Below are positions 24,932-33,240 of a stretch of DNA of 64,000 bases, one piece after another (position 1 is the stretch's first letter; every line of letters starts with the position of its first letter). Both the position numbers and the translations under genes were made by a program. The DNA comes from Dactylosporangium roseum (GTDB taxonomy: Bacteria; Actinomycetota; Actinomycetes; Mycobacteriales; Micromonosporaceae), in NCBI RefSeq assembly GCF_025264685.1, contig NZ_CP073721.1, forward strand, positions 5,447,001 through 5,511,000, written 5' to 3'. The notes beneath the pieces are model-generated. The model did not search any database and had not been told where the DNA came from. It saw only the letters and a program-made list of their open reading frames with translations.

Positions 24932-25932
24932 TCCCGCAACGAGCTACCGCCGGCGGCCCACCGCCGCAGCAGATGCCCGGCGAAGCGCCCGTCGAGGGCA
25001 AGCGCGCAAGCGGCTCCGAACAACACCAGCGAGGTCTGCTCCGCGCGGCGCTGTGACGGCAGCCCGGCGCAGAAGGCGCCGCACAGGTCGTGCACGGCGA
25101 TCTGCTCGTGCACGGCGTCGGCCTCGACGTGCTCGTCGTAGAACCGCGTCGCGTCCGCGTTGCCGCCGAGCCGGCGCAGGCCGTTGCCATAACGCCGGTT
25201 CGGCAGCGACGAGGTCATCTCGAAGACCGCGAGATGACCGAGGACGGCCCCGAGCAGCCGGCGGTGCAGCCCGAACAGCGACATGAGGTTGTTGGTGGCC
25301 AGCGTGACCGCCGGGACCGCATCGAGGTAGGCGCCGTAGGCGCTGTCCAGGCCCAGCGCGCGCATCGTGATCCGGAACAGTTCGGCGTGCATGCGCTCGG
25401 CGCGGCCTCCGCCGTACTCGTCGGCCTGGATCTCGATCAGGGCCGCCTTGGCCCGCCCGGCCAGCCGCGGGACGGCCCACGTATGCGGATCGGCCTCCCG
25501 CAGGTGGTAGATCGAGCGGTGCATGACGAACTCGCGGAACTGGTCGGCGGTGGCACGGCCGGCGAGGTACTTCGACAACTGCGGCCCGTCGTCGGCCTCG
25601 ACCAGCGCGACGAGCGCGCGCGGCAGCTCCCCAGGGGGAACTGGGGCCGGGAGCGGCACCAGCCGGCGCAGCGCGGCCTCGAAGCGGCGCTCCGCCGCCT
25701 GGCGCAGGGCCAGCAGCGAGGGGTGCCACTCCCAGCCCTCGTCCACGCCGTCGAAGCCCTGGTAGTGCAGCTCGTAGCAGACGTGCAGGGTCAACTGCAG
25801 ATCCTCGTCGGCGAGCGGGTCGCCGGCGGCAGTGCCCATTGCGGCAAGCCCGTCCGGCAGCTCGTGCGGGGCACCGTCCAGGGCGCGCAGGAGCGCGGCC
25901 GAGAGCGGTCCCCGGGGGTGCGGCATCTGCAT
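24883..25932 (-). CDS. Heme-oxygenase-like diiron oxidase (iron-containing redox enzyme family)
   Basis: 349 aa. ELHYQGFDGVDEGWEW, IQADEYGGGRAERMHAELF and FYDEHVEADAVHEQIAVHDL carry a Glu/His/Asp pattern for two irons in a helical heme-oxygenase fold. Members activate O2 to desaturate, cleave or hydroxylate small molecules. The substrate here is unknown. It is convergent with a CDGSH protein, a plausible electron source. It is divergent from a methyltransferase/YbdK operon only 61 bp away, with which it probably shares control. Confidence 0.8.
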   Translation of the reverse strand: MQMPHPRGPLSAALLRALDGAPHELPDGLAAMGTAAGDPLADEDLQLTLHVCYELHYQGFDGVDEGWEWHPSLLALRQAAERRFEAALRRLVPLPAPVPPGELPRALVALVEADDGPQLSKYLAGRATADQFREFVMHRSIYHLREADPHTWAVPRLAGRAKAALIEIQADEYGGGRAERMHAELFRITMRALGLDSAYGAYLDAVPAVTLATNNLMSLFGLHRRLLGAVLGHLAVFEMTSSLPNRRYGNGLRRLGGNADATRFYDEHVEADAVHEQIAVHDLCGAFCAGLPSQRRAEQTSLVLFGAACALALDGRFAGHLLRRWAAGGSSLRDQPRSSGRLVVGALGA

Positions 25933-25993
25933 GGGTGAGCACGTTCCCACCCACGCGTCGGTTAAGCGTGAAATTCCCGGGCAATTGCAGGGC

Positions 25994-26959
25994 ATGAGGT
26001 CCACCATCGACGCCCCGCCGCTGCCGGACGCAGCGCTGGCCCGGCTCGGCGCGGCGCTCAAGGCGGCCGGGTACCGGTTCACCACCGTCACGCCGGCCAC
26101 CCACGAGCGGGTCAACCGCCGGCCCGGCAACGCACTCGGCCGCAGCCTCACCGACGTGCTGGGCTGGAGCCGCCCGTTCCACCCCGGCGCGCTACCCGAC
26201 GAGGTGGTGACGCTGCTCGACGCGGCGGGCGCACTGCGACGTGACGGCGACGTCTGGTCCAGCATGATCCGGGTCTCCAGCTACGACGGCGAACTCTTCG
26301 TACACTCGGCGTTCCCGCCGGACGCGCCCGACGCGGTGTTCTTCGGCCCGGACACCCACCGCACCGTAGACGCCGCGCTGGCGCACCTGGCCGGGCAGGC
26401 GGTCGTGCCGGAGCGGATCGCCGACGTCGGCACCGGCAGCGGAGCGGTAGCCGTGGCCGTGGCCAAGCGCGTGCCGCAGGCCGAGGTCCTCGCCGTCGAC
26501 GTCAACCCGACCGCGGTGCGCTACGCCCGGGTCAACGCCGCGCTGGCCGGCACCGCGAACGTGGAGGCCCGCCGCAGCGACCTGCTCGCCGACGTGCCCG
26601 GCGAATTCGACCTCATCATTTCCAACCCACCGTTCATGATCGACCCTGAGTGCCGGGCCTACCGCGACGGCGGTGGCCCGCACGGGCACGACCTCCCCAT
26701 GGCCGTGATCGGCGCGGCCGTGCACCGGCTCGCGTCCGGCGGCTCCCTGGTGCTGTTCAGCGGCACCGGCATCACCGACGGCCGCGACCCGTTGCTGGCG
26801 GCCGCCGCGGACCGGCTGTCCGGCACCAGCCTGCGCTGGACCTACCGCGAGGTGGACCCGGACGTCTACAGCGAGAACCTCGACGGCCCCGCCTACGCCC
26901 ACGCCGAACGGATCGCGCTCGCCGTGCTCACCGCGACCCGGACACAGGGGGACCACTGA
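25994..26959 (+). CDS. HemK/PrmC-like SAM methyltransferase
   Basis: 321 aa. The N-terminal 110 residues are a helical recognition region (HERVNRRPGNALGRSLTDVL). VGTGSGAVAVAVAKRVPQAE (about 140-160) is motif I, and IISNPPFMIDPE (about 212) carries NPPF, the N-methyltransferase motif IV of PrmC/RsmC-type enzymes. That implies methylation of an amide or amino nitrogen. Its stop overlaps the next start (TGATG), so it is coupled to the YbdK-type ligase. The start was chosen at the first ATG after the divergent promoter region. Confidence 0.82.
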   Translation: MRSTIDAPPLPDAALARLGAALKAAGYRFTTVTPATHERVNRRPGNALGRSLTDVLGWSRPFHPGALPDEVVTLLDAAGALRRDGDVWSSMIRVSSYDGELFVHSAFPPDAPDAVFFGPDTHRTVDAALAHLAGQAVVPERIADVGTGSGAVAVAVAKRVPQAEVLAVDVNPTAVRYARVNAALAGTANVEARRSDLLADVPGEFDLIISNPPFMIDPECRAYRDGGGPHGHDLPMAVIGAAVHRLASGGSLVLFSGTGITDGRDPLLAAAADRLSGTSLRWTYREVDPDVYSENLDGPAYAHAERIALAVLTATRTQGDH

Positions 26960-28101
26960 TGGCGCTCACCGCCCTGAGCCCGGCCGAGGTCGCCGCGACC
27001 GTCGCCGGGCAGACCCTCACCGTCGGCGTGGAGGAGGAGTTCCTGCTGCTGGACCCGGTCTCCTGGCACAACGCGCCGCTGTGCGAGGCGGCCCGCGACG
27101 CGCTGCCACCGGCCGCACGCGAGCACAGCCGGGTCGAATTCCGCCGCAGCATGATGGAGATGGTCAGCCCGGTCTGCACCAGCCTGTCGCAGCTACGCCG
27201 GCACCTGCTGGAAAACCGGTCCGCCGCCGCGGACGCCGCCGCCGCGGTGGGCGCCCGGCTGGTGGCGGTGGCCGCCACCCCACTGGACGAGCCGGACACC
27301 AGCGTCGTCGACACGCCCCGGTTCCACGCCATCTCGCGCCACTACGGTCCGATCGCCCACGACCCGGCACTGTGCGGCTGCCACGTACACGTCGGCGTGC
27401 CCGACCGGGAGCTGGCCATCCAGGTGTGCAACGCCATCCGGCCCTGGCTGCCCGTGGTGCAGGCGCTCACCGCCAACTCGCCGTTGCACGCCGGAGCAGA
27501 CACCGGCCACGCTAGCTGGCGCGGCATCGCGCTGCAGCGCTGGCCGAGCCTGGGTCCGCCGCCATACCTCGAGTCGGCCGAGGACTACGCGCGCACCGTC
27601 GAGGAGCTGGTCGCGACCGGCGTGATGCTCGACGCTTCCATGGTGCTGTGGTGGGCGCGGCCGTCGTCGCGGTACCCGACCGTGGAGGTGCGCGTCGGCG
27701 ACGTGAGCCCGACCGCCGCGGAAACCGTCCTGGTCGCCGGCCTCGTCCGGGCGCTCGTGGCGACCGCCGTCGCCGACATCGCCGCCGACCGCCCGGCACC
27801 GAGGGTGTCCGACCACCTGCTGCGCGCCGCCCACTGGAACGCCGCACACGCCGGCCTCGACGGCACCCTGACCGACCCGCGCCGCCGCACCACCCGCCCG
27901 GCCTGGAGCCTGGTGGACGAGCTCGTGGCGACGGTCGGCGACGCGCTCGACCGGCACGGCGACCGCGACGTCGTCACCGCGGGCCTGGCGCGGCTGCGTC
28001 GGCATGGCAACGGCGCGACCCGGCAGCGTCGTGCCTTCGGCGAGGGGGCCAGCGTACCGGCGGTGCTGGCCGAGTTGGCCGCGGCGACCACGAGCGGCTG
28101 A
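26959..28101 (+). CDS. YbdK-type carboxylate-amine ligase (glutamate-cysteine ligase 2 family)
   Basis: 380 aa. TVGVEEEFLLLD (about 21-32) holds the acidic Mg-ATP site, SRVEFRRSMMEMVSPVC the second acidic strand, and CGCHVHVGVPD (about 137) the His motif. RYPTVEVRVGDVSPTA closes the site. This ATP-grasp-like family joins a carboxylate to an amine; EgtA makes gamma-glutamylcysteine, while YbdK itself is weak, so the substrate is open. Translation is coupled to the upstream methyltransferase, suggesting one pathway product that is amidated and N-methylated. Confidence 0.85.
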   Translation: MALTALSPAEVAATVAGQTLTVGVEEEFLLLDPVSWHNAPLCEAARDALPPAAREHSRVEFRRSMMEMVSPVCTSLSQLRRHLLENRSAAADAAAAVGARLVAVAATPLDEPDTSVVDTPRFHAISRHYGPIAHDPALCGCHVHVGVPDRELAIQVCNAIRPWLPVVQALTANSPLHAGADTGHASWRGIALQRWPSLGPPPYLESAEDYARTVEELVATGVMLDASMVLWWARPSSRYPTVEVRVGDVSPTAAETVLVAGLVRALVATAVADIAADRPAPRVSDHLLRAAHWNAAHAGLDGTLTDPRRRTTRPAWSLVDELVATVGDALDRHGDRDVVTAGLARLRRHGNGATRQRRAFGEGASVPAVLAELAAATTSG

Positions 28102-28160
28102 CCGGCCCGCGCTGCTGTACACAGACTGACCCGACGTTTCACGACAGCAGGGAGACTGAG

Positions 28161-28487
28161 ATGAGCCGCCCCAGCCCCGCTGTGCAGGTCACGGCGCGCA
28201 CCAGCGGCCCGACCGAGAGCGGCCTGTTCAACGCCCATCACAACGACCTTGCCGGCGACGGTACGACCAACGACCAGCAGCTAATCCTTGCGAGGCGTGC
28301 CGCCGTCCGGGTCCGGATCCCGCTCCGCCTCGATGACGTCTTCGAGTCCGTCCCGGCTGCCGTCACCCACGCTTCTGCGGCCCCGGACACTTCGGATGAT
28401 CCGTCCGACCGAGGCCCGGACGGCATCAGCAACCAGGTCCGACGCAGCGCTGGCACCAATCGAGACCACGATGGTCACTATTTCTGA
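28161..28487 (+). CDS. Hypothetical ORF after the YbdK gene, probably truncated
   Basis: An ATG with AGGGAG upstream starts a 108-codon frame. The first 40 or so codons have strong G/C third positions and read MSRPSPAVQVTARTSGPTES and on. From about 28,281 the frame is antisense to a better supported gene and loses its coding look. The front may be the 5' end of a lost gene or a short peptide gene. Confidence 0.3.
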   Translation: MSRPSPAVQVTARTSGPTESGLFNAHHNDLAGDGTTNDQQLILARRAAVRVRIPLRLDDVFESVPAAVTHASAAPDTSDDPSDRGPDGISNQVRRSAGTNRDHDGHYF

Positions 28488-28667
28488 AATGCCGAAGCCA
28501 TGGCCGGGCTCGCGTCCGTCCAGTCGGATGGTGATCGACTCCAGCGGGCCATCTCCCACCCAGGAGCCTTCTCGGAAGAGGGTCGTTTCGGCATGAGGCG
28601 TTGAGTCCACTTCCAGTTCCAGGACTATCGATACCTCAGGTTTCAAGTCTGTGCTCCCCATCTTCAC
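28281..28667 (-). CDS. Small partner protein of the zinc peptidase (unknown family)
   Basis: 128 aa. The N-terminal half looks like beta strands (VSIVLELEVDS, PLESITIRLDG). A hydrophobic helix follows (ISEIVTIVVSIGASAASDLV), then a helix VRASVGRIIRSVRG and an acidic/basic tail ending in GGTPRKD. Its 5' end overlaps the peptidase 3' end by about 30 bp, so the two are one translational unit. The shape recalls small companions of peptidase effectors in bacterial conflict systems, but I cannot assign it to a family. Confidence 0.6.
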   Translation of the reverse strand: MKMGSTDLKPEVSIVLELEVDSTPHAETTLFREGSWVGDGPLESITIRLDGREPGHGFGISEIVTIVVSIGASAASDLVADAVRASVGRIIRSVRGRRSVGDGSRDGLEDVIEAERDPDPDGGTPRKD

Positions 28668-29883
28668 CTACGGTGCCGACGTCCGGCCTGCCGTGCAATT
28701 CGTCCCGTGCCGCTTCGAATATCGCCTGGAGAAACTTCGCCTCGTCGCCTGCCGTACCCAGTAGTCTCTTCCTGCCATACTCGTTGATCATTTCCTCGGA
28801 GAGCGCCTTCACCGCAGGGCTGTCGAGCCGGCGCATGTCGGCCTTCGCCTGCATGAGGATGACAGTGCCGATCGACTCCTCCGGACCCTGTCCGTTGGTG
28901 ACACCACTGGCTGACATCAAGTCGTACATCAGTGATTCGCGATCGGCGATGGATTCCTGCTTCCAGTCCACGGGGACTTCGTTGACGACTCCGCCCACGA
29001 TGCGGTCCAGCTTGAGAAGTCCGTAGAGCCACCTCAGCGCGGTAAACACGTCTCCCACGTCCGCCCGCACGTCCCCTGGCAGCGAGGTTCCCAGGACCAG
29101 CCGATAGGCCAGACTGTCGGCCTCCCGTTCAGCCTCCTGCGACGGCACGTTGGGCAGGTTTGCGTGCAGGGCTATGTGGGCGTATTCATGGGCCATTATG
29201 AAGTTGAGCTGCAACGCAGTCGTAAGCTGTGCCTGCCGAAGTGCGCTTCTGGAGTTCGCCCGAGGGATCGGCAAGGTGGTGATTTCCAGGTCCCGGTACA
29301 GCGACAGCAGGTACGGCATGAACGCCCGGTAGTCCAGCATGGAGAGGACTTCGTCCTGCCTGAGGCCGCCTTCCGTGACCTCGTGGACGCCGTTCCAGAG
29401 CAACAGGTTCAGCGTGCGCAGGTACTCCCTTGTCACCGCCGACACCTCGATCCGCTTCTGCGACGAAAAGGATCTCGCGTGGAGCCGCGTCTCCCACGTG
29501 GGGACCAGTTTCACCTGGTCGATGCCAGCGCACAGCTCGCGCAACGCCCCCTTCATGACGCCGTCGGTCCTCTCGGCCCACGGCGGGAGGGGTAGGCCGT
29601 AGCGCTCCAGTGTCAATCCGACGTTGAGCGCCTTGCTGTAGCAGACCTGACTGTACTGACGGAACTGCTTGAGCTCTCGCTCGCCGACATCGCGCCCCAG
29701 CACCACCGCTGATCGCAGCAGGTAGTGGATGACGCTCAGATGGCGCAGCGGGTCCGAGGCCTCCAAATGCCATGGAAGCCCGCCTCGGATCCAGGCGCCC
29801 TCTTTGAGCATGTATTCGCTGTAGCCATCTTGATCCATGAAGATGTCATTGACCGCGCGTCTGCGCTTACGCCTGCGCCACAT
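28636..29883 (-). CDS. Putative zinc metallopeptidase (HExxH)
   Basis: 415 aa. FIMAHEYAHIALH (about 228-240) has the HExxH zinc motif at 232-236, and EREAD at 252-256 supplies the third ligand. This is a gluzincin layout like M48 or ImmA/IrrE peptidases. There is no signal peptide and no clear membrane helix: a cytoplasmic enzyme. The first 220 residues are helical and match nothing I know. The basic start MWRRRKRRR could aid nucleic-acid or membrane contact. It is coupled to the small gene above and lies next to a transposon, a setting typical of defence or stress modules. Confidence 0.65.
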   Translation of the reverse strand: MWRRRKRRRAVNDIFMDQDGYSEYMLKEGAWIRGGLPWHLEASDPLRHLSVIHYLLRSAVVLGRDVGERELKQFRQYSQVCYSKALNVGLTLERYGLPLPPWAERTDGVMKGALRELCAGIDQVKLVPTWETRLHARSFSSQKRIEVSAVTREYLRTLNLLLWNGVHEVTEGGLRQDEVLSMLDYRAFMPYLLSLYRDLEITTLPIPRANSRSALRQAQLTTALQLNFIMAHEYAHIALHANLPNVPSQEAEREADSLAYRLVLGTSLPGDVRADVGDVFTALRWLYGLLKLDRIVGGVVNEVPVDWKQESIADRESLMYDLMSASGVTNGQGPEESIGTVILMQAKADMRRLDSPAVKALSEEMINEYGRKRLLGTAGDEAKFLQAIFEAARDELHGRPDVGTVGEDGEHRLET

Positions 29884-30019
29884 GCTACCCCAGTCAATCG
29901 AACAAGGTTGTCAGCAGTCAGGGTGATCACCGCATGTCTGAAGTGGTCTTCGCTTGATCGGCTTCACCTGGCTATCCGGCCCGCCCTCCACGCTTCCATC
30001 GGCTTTCGCGACGTGCTGG

Positions 30020-30188
30020 GGTAAGGGTAGCGTCCGGGTGTAACCCCCACGGCTTCGTCAAAGTCGCGGTGTTATGGATGTCGTCCGGCTCGTTCTCTCC
30101 TTGAAGCTTGTGGTTCTCTGCGCCGAGTTCCTTGATTCGGACGAGTGCCTGAGCGAGGTCGTCGCGGAGCCTGCGTTCGTTGTCGGGG
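30020..30188 (-). pseudogene. DUF6262-like coiled-coil fragment
   Basis: Minus-strand text NERRLRDDLAQALVRIKEL, then GAENHKLQGEN, forms a short coiled coil like the C-terminal end of DUF6262 proteins found beside actinobacterial transposon recombinases. It runs on into a long tail without a start codon. It abuts the repeat arm at 30,189. Apart from this, 29,884-30,188 holds no gene. Confidence 0.35.
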
Positions 30189-30334
30189 CAAGGCCGCGAA
30201 GTTCAGCCGTTCGGTCGTCTGCCCACCCCGGTATTGCGCTATTGGATGGTGCCGCACAGTCGTGCGGGTGGTGTCTGTCGCTCATGATCGCTGCTGGACC
30301 CGGGCAGCGCGCTCCGGGCCGGGCGACTCCATGA
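30189..30334 (+). repeat. Transposon-associated arm, copy B (146 bp)
   Basis: It begins CAAGGCCGCGAAGTTCAGCC and ends GGGCCGGGCGACTCCATGA, the same ends and the same length as copy C (35,278-35,423, inverted). The middle has diverged. The IS110 element is inserted at its last bases. Confidence 0.5.
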
Positions 30335-30610
30335 CGCTTCTATAGAGGTGGTGATCGGGCCCGGGGTTCGTGATCCGTTAGGTTCGATGCCGGTCGTGTA
30401 GGTGTGACCCACCCATGATCTGGCTGCCGGTTGGTGTGCCTTGTTCTTGACCTGTCCACCGACACGGCCGGCGTCGACCCGTGCACGCTGCTGGCCTGAT
30501 CAGAAGCCTGTCCGTGTTTGCCCACGTGACTCATCACAGATATGCCGCAGGGTGTGTTCCCGGGCCGACGCCGTGTCGACGGCAACCGCCAGAAGAAGGG
30601 AAGCACTGTC

Positions 30611-31858
30611 ATGTCCATCGTGACAGATGCATCGACTGCATCGGCTGGTCCGGGTGTCCCGCAGTGGGTGGTCGGTGTGGATACCCACACCGACACGCAT
30701 GCGGTGGCGCTGCTGGACCATCTCGGCGGGGTCCACGCCGAGATCCAGGTGGGTACCGACCCTGCCGGCCGGGACCGGTTGCTGGGCTGGGTGGCTGGGC
30801 TGGTCCCGGCCGGGCAGGTGCTGCACTGGTCGGTGGAGGGCACCCGCACCCACGGGCTGGGCCTGGTCCGGCAACTGCGTTCGGCGGGGCAGCGGGTGTA
30901 CGAGGCGCCGAAACCGGTGAGCAGCCGGCGTCGGCGAGGCGGCAAGTCCGATCCCCTCGACGCGGTCCACGCCGCCCGCGCCCACCTGGCCCAACTGGCC
31001 CACCTGGCCCAACTGGCCCAACCAGCCCAACCAGCCCAACCAGCCCAACCAGCCCAACCAGCCCAACCAGCCCCGCGGGGGCGGGCGGCTGGTGGGACAC
31101 GGCCGGCGGTGCCCCGCGCCGACGGCGGCCGGGAGGCGTTGCGCCTGCTGCTGGTCACCCGCCGGCACTACACCGACACCCGCACCGCCACCATCAACGT
31201 GATCAAGTCGATGATCCTGACCGCCGACGACGAGCTCCGCGAGCAGTTGCGTGGATGTGCCACCGCCGTCCAGATCCGTATCCTGCGCACCACCGCCACG
31301 AGCACCGCCACGAGCACCGCCACGAGCACCGCCACGAGCACCGGTGTCGGCTCGGGTGTCGGCTCGGGTGCGGGCATCGAGGCCGCGGTCCGCCGTGAAC
31401 ACCTCAGCCATCTCGCGGTCATGGTCACCAACCTCAACAGGCTCGTCGCCGCGAACCTGCGCCAACTGCGGGACCTGGTCACCGACATCTGCCCGGCCCT
31501 GCTGGACCTGCCCGGCGTCGGACCGGTCAGCGCCGCGACCCTGCTCACCGCCTGGTCACACCACGGCCGGGTACCCACCGAAGCGGCGTTCGCAGCGCTC
31601 GCCGGCGCCGCGCCCGTCCCCGCCAGCTCCGGCCGCCACCAACGCCACCGCCTCAACCGCGGCGGTGACCGCACCCTCAACGCCGCCCTACACACCATCA
31701 TCACCGCCCGCCGCCGCATCGGCCACGCCCCGACCAGGGACTACCTCACCCGACGCAGCAACGAAGGCCGCAACACCAACGAAATCCTTCGATGCCTCAA
31801 ACGCTACCTCGCCCGGCACCTCTACCGGATCATGAACGCCACCGCCACCACCACTTGA
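30611..31858 (+). CDS. IS110-family transposase with internal tandem-repeat expansions
   Basis: 415 aa from the ATG at 30611. The DEDD domain starts at VVGVDTHTDTHAVALLD (about 20) and includes WSVEGTRTHG and GKSDPLDAVHAAR. The Transposase_20 domain has LLDLPGVGPVSAATLL and the likely Ser nucleophile in PASSGRH. Two repeat tracts interrupt it: Ala-Gln-Pro units from a 9-bp repeat (about 31,017-31,071) and Ala-Thr-Ser-Thr units from a 12-bp repeat (about 31,296-31,341). Both keep the frame. Whether it is still active is unclear. Confidence 0.85.
   Translation: MSIVTDASTASAGPGVPQWVVGVDTHTDTHAVALLDHLGGVHAEIQVGTDPAGRDRLLGWVAGLVPAGQVLHWSVEGTRTHGLGLVRQLRSAGQRVYEAPKPVSSRRRRGGKSDPLDAVHAARAHLAQLAHLAQLAQPAQPAQPAQPAQPAQPAPRGRAAGGTRPAVPRADGGREALRLLLVTRRHYTDTRTATINVIKSMILTADDELREQLRGCATAVQIRILRTTATSTATSTATSTATSTGVGSGVGSGAGIEAAVRREHLSHLAVMVTNLNRLVAANLRQLRDLVTDICPALLDLPGVGPVSAATLLTAWSHHGRVPTEAAFAALAGAAPVPASSGRHQRHRLNRGGDRTLNAALHTIITARRRIGHAPTRDYLTRRSNEGRNTNEILRCLKRYLARHLYRIMNATATTT
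31017..31071 (+). repeat. 9-bp tandem repeat inside the IS110 transposase
   Basis: The unit CCCAACCAG is repeated about six times, after three related units with CTGG, giving a Leu/Pro-Ala-Gln run just after the DEDD Asp. Confidence 0.85.
31296..31341 (+). repeat. 12-bp tandem repeat inside the IS110 transposase
   Basis: The unit GCCACGAGCACC occurs four times in a row, coding for Ala-Thr-Ser-Thr. Confidence 0.85.
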
Positions 31859-32036
31859 CAAAACCCTTCACAGATCATGGGAAAGATGTGGCTGCCCCGG
31901 AGCCTGTTGCTTTTTGGTGCCGATGGGCTGGGTGATCTTGTTGGTGGCGGTGCACCCTGGTCCGGGTGTACCGCCACCAGCAGGTCGAACCGAAGGGCCG
32001 ATTGCCTTCTATACCCTGATATACAACCATTCGTCT

Positions 32037-33240
32037 ATGGCAAAACGGTATCGGCCGGTCGACCGGGACCAGCAGTTCCTGCTGCCGGTGTCGATGACCG
32101 ACTGGCTGCCCGATGACCATCTGGTGTGGTTCATCATCGAGGCGGTCAACCGCCTGGACACCACCGCGTTCCACCGCCGGGCCCGTCTCGGCGGGGTCGG
32201 CCGGGCCGGCTACGACCCGGACATGCTGCTGACCCTGCTGATGTACGCGATGGCGCACGGGCAGCGTTCCTCCCGGCAGGTCGAGCGGTTGTGCCACACC
32301 GATGTCGCGTTCCGGATCATCTGCGCCGGTGACATCCCGGACCACACGGTGCTGGCCCGGTTCCGGCAGCACCACGAACAGGCCCTGGCCGACCTGCTGA
32401 CCGCCAGCCTGGTCCTGGCCGCCGAACTGGGCATGATCCGCCTGGGCGTGGTCGCCCTGGACGGCACGAAGATCGCCGCCAACGCGGCGAAGGACGCCAA
32501 CCGCACCGAAGCGCACCTGCGCAAACTGGCCGAACAACACCTCGCCGGCGCCGCCGCCACCGACGCGGCCGAAGACGCCCTGTTCGGCGACACCCGCGGC
32601 GACGAACCCCCACCCGATCTGCGCGACCGCACCAACCGCGCCCGCCGCATCCAACAGGCCATCGACGAGATCACCGCCCGCAAAACCGCCGCCGCACAGC
32701 CCAGCCCGGCCCAACAACAGACCGCCGACGCATACGTCACCGCCCTGACCGCCGCCGCCACCGGCCAATCAGCCGCCGCCCCACCCGGACGCACCCCGAA
32801 AGCCGCCGACCCGGTCACCATCGCCGAACTGCGCTGGCAACGCGCCCGCGCCGCCGCCCAACGCAGCTACGACGCCTGGCACGCCAAAGCCGCCACCCTG
32901 GGCCGCACCCCACTAGGCCCCAAAGCCATCCCCCCGGACGAACACGCCAAGGTCCGCGCCGCCCGCACCATCTACGACACCACCCTGGCCACAGCCGCCG
33001 CAGCAGCAGCCGCCGCAGCCGCAGCAGCCGGCTCCGGCGCCGGCGCCGGCGCCGCCAACAGCAGCGCCGAGAACACCGAGAACACCGAAACGTTCCAGGC
33101 CAACCTCACCGACCCGCAATCACGGCTGCTCAAGACCCGCAACGGCTACATCCAGGGCTACAACTGCCAAACCGGCGTGTCCGACGACCAGTTCATCCTG
33201 CACGCCGACGCCACCCAAGACCCCAACGACGTACAAACAG
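32037..33240 (+). pseudogene. IS1182-family transposase, N-terminal part
   Basis: About 400 codons from the ATG at 32037. It opens MAKRYRPVDRDQQFLLPVSM, and has YDPDMLLTLLMYAMAHGQRS, DHTVLARFRQHH and GVVALDGTKIAANAAKDANR with the first catalytic Asp, all typical of IS1182. An alanine tract (13 in a row) and Gly-Ala repeats sit in the linker. It stops at ...NDVQ where ISL3 is inserted. Confidence 0.8.

Larger units (their letters stand above)
30335..31874 (+). mobile_element. IS110-family element inserted in the end of another element
   Basis: The left flank stops at ...GACTCCATGA and the right flank resumes with TCATGGGAAAGATGTGGCT. Joined, they rebuild the arm-plus-terminus sequence seen uninterrupted at 4,168-4,202. 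The element is about 1,540 bp, without terminal inverted repeats, as normal for IS110. The cut is in the palindrome CATGATCATG; the exact border is ambiguous by two bases (GA). Confidence 0.75.

Noticed and set aside
30960-31345. CRISPR-like array suspected from the tandem repeats
   Set aside because: Units are 9 and 12 bp without spacers, lie inside a transposase frame, and no cas gene is near.
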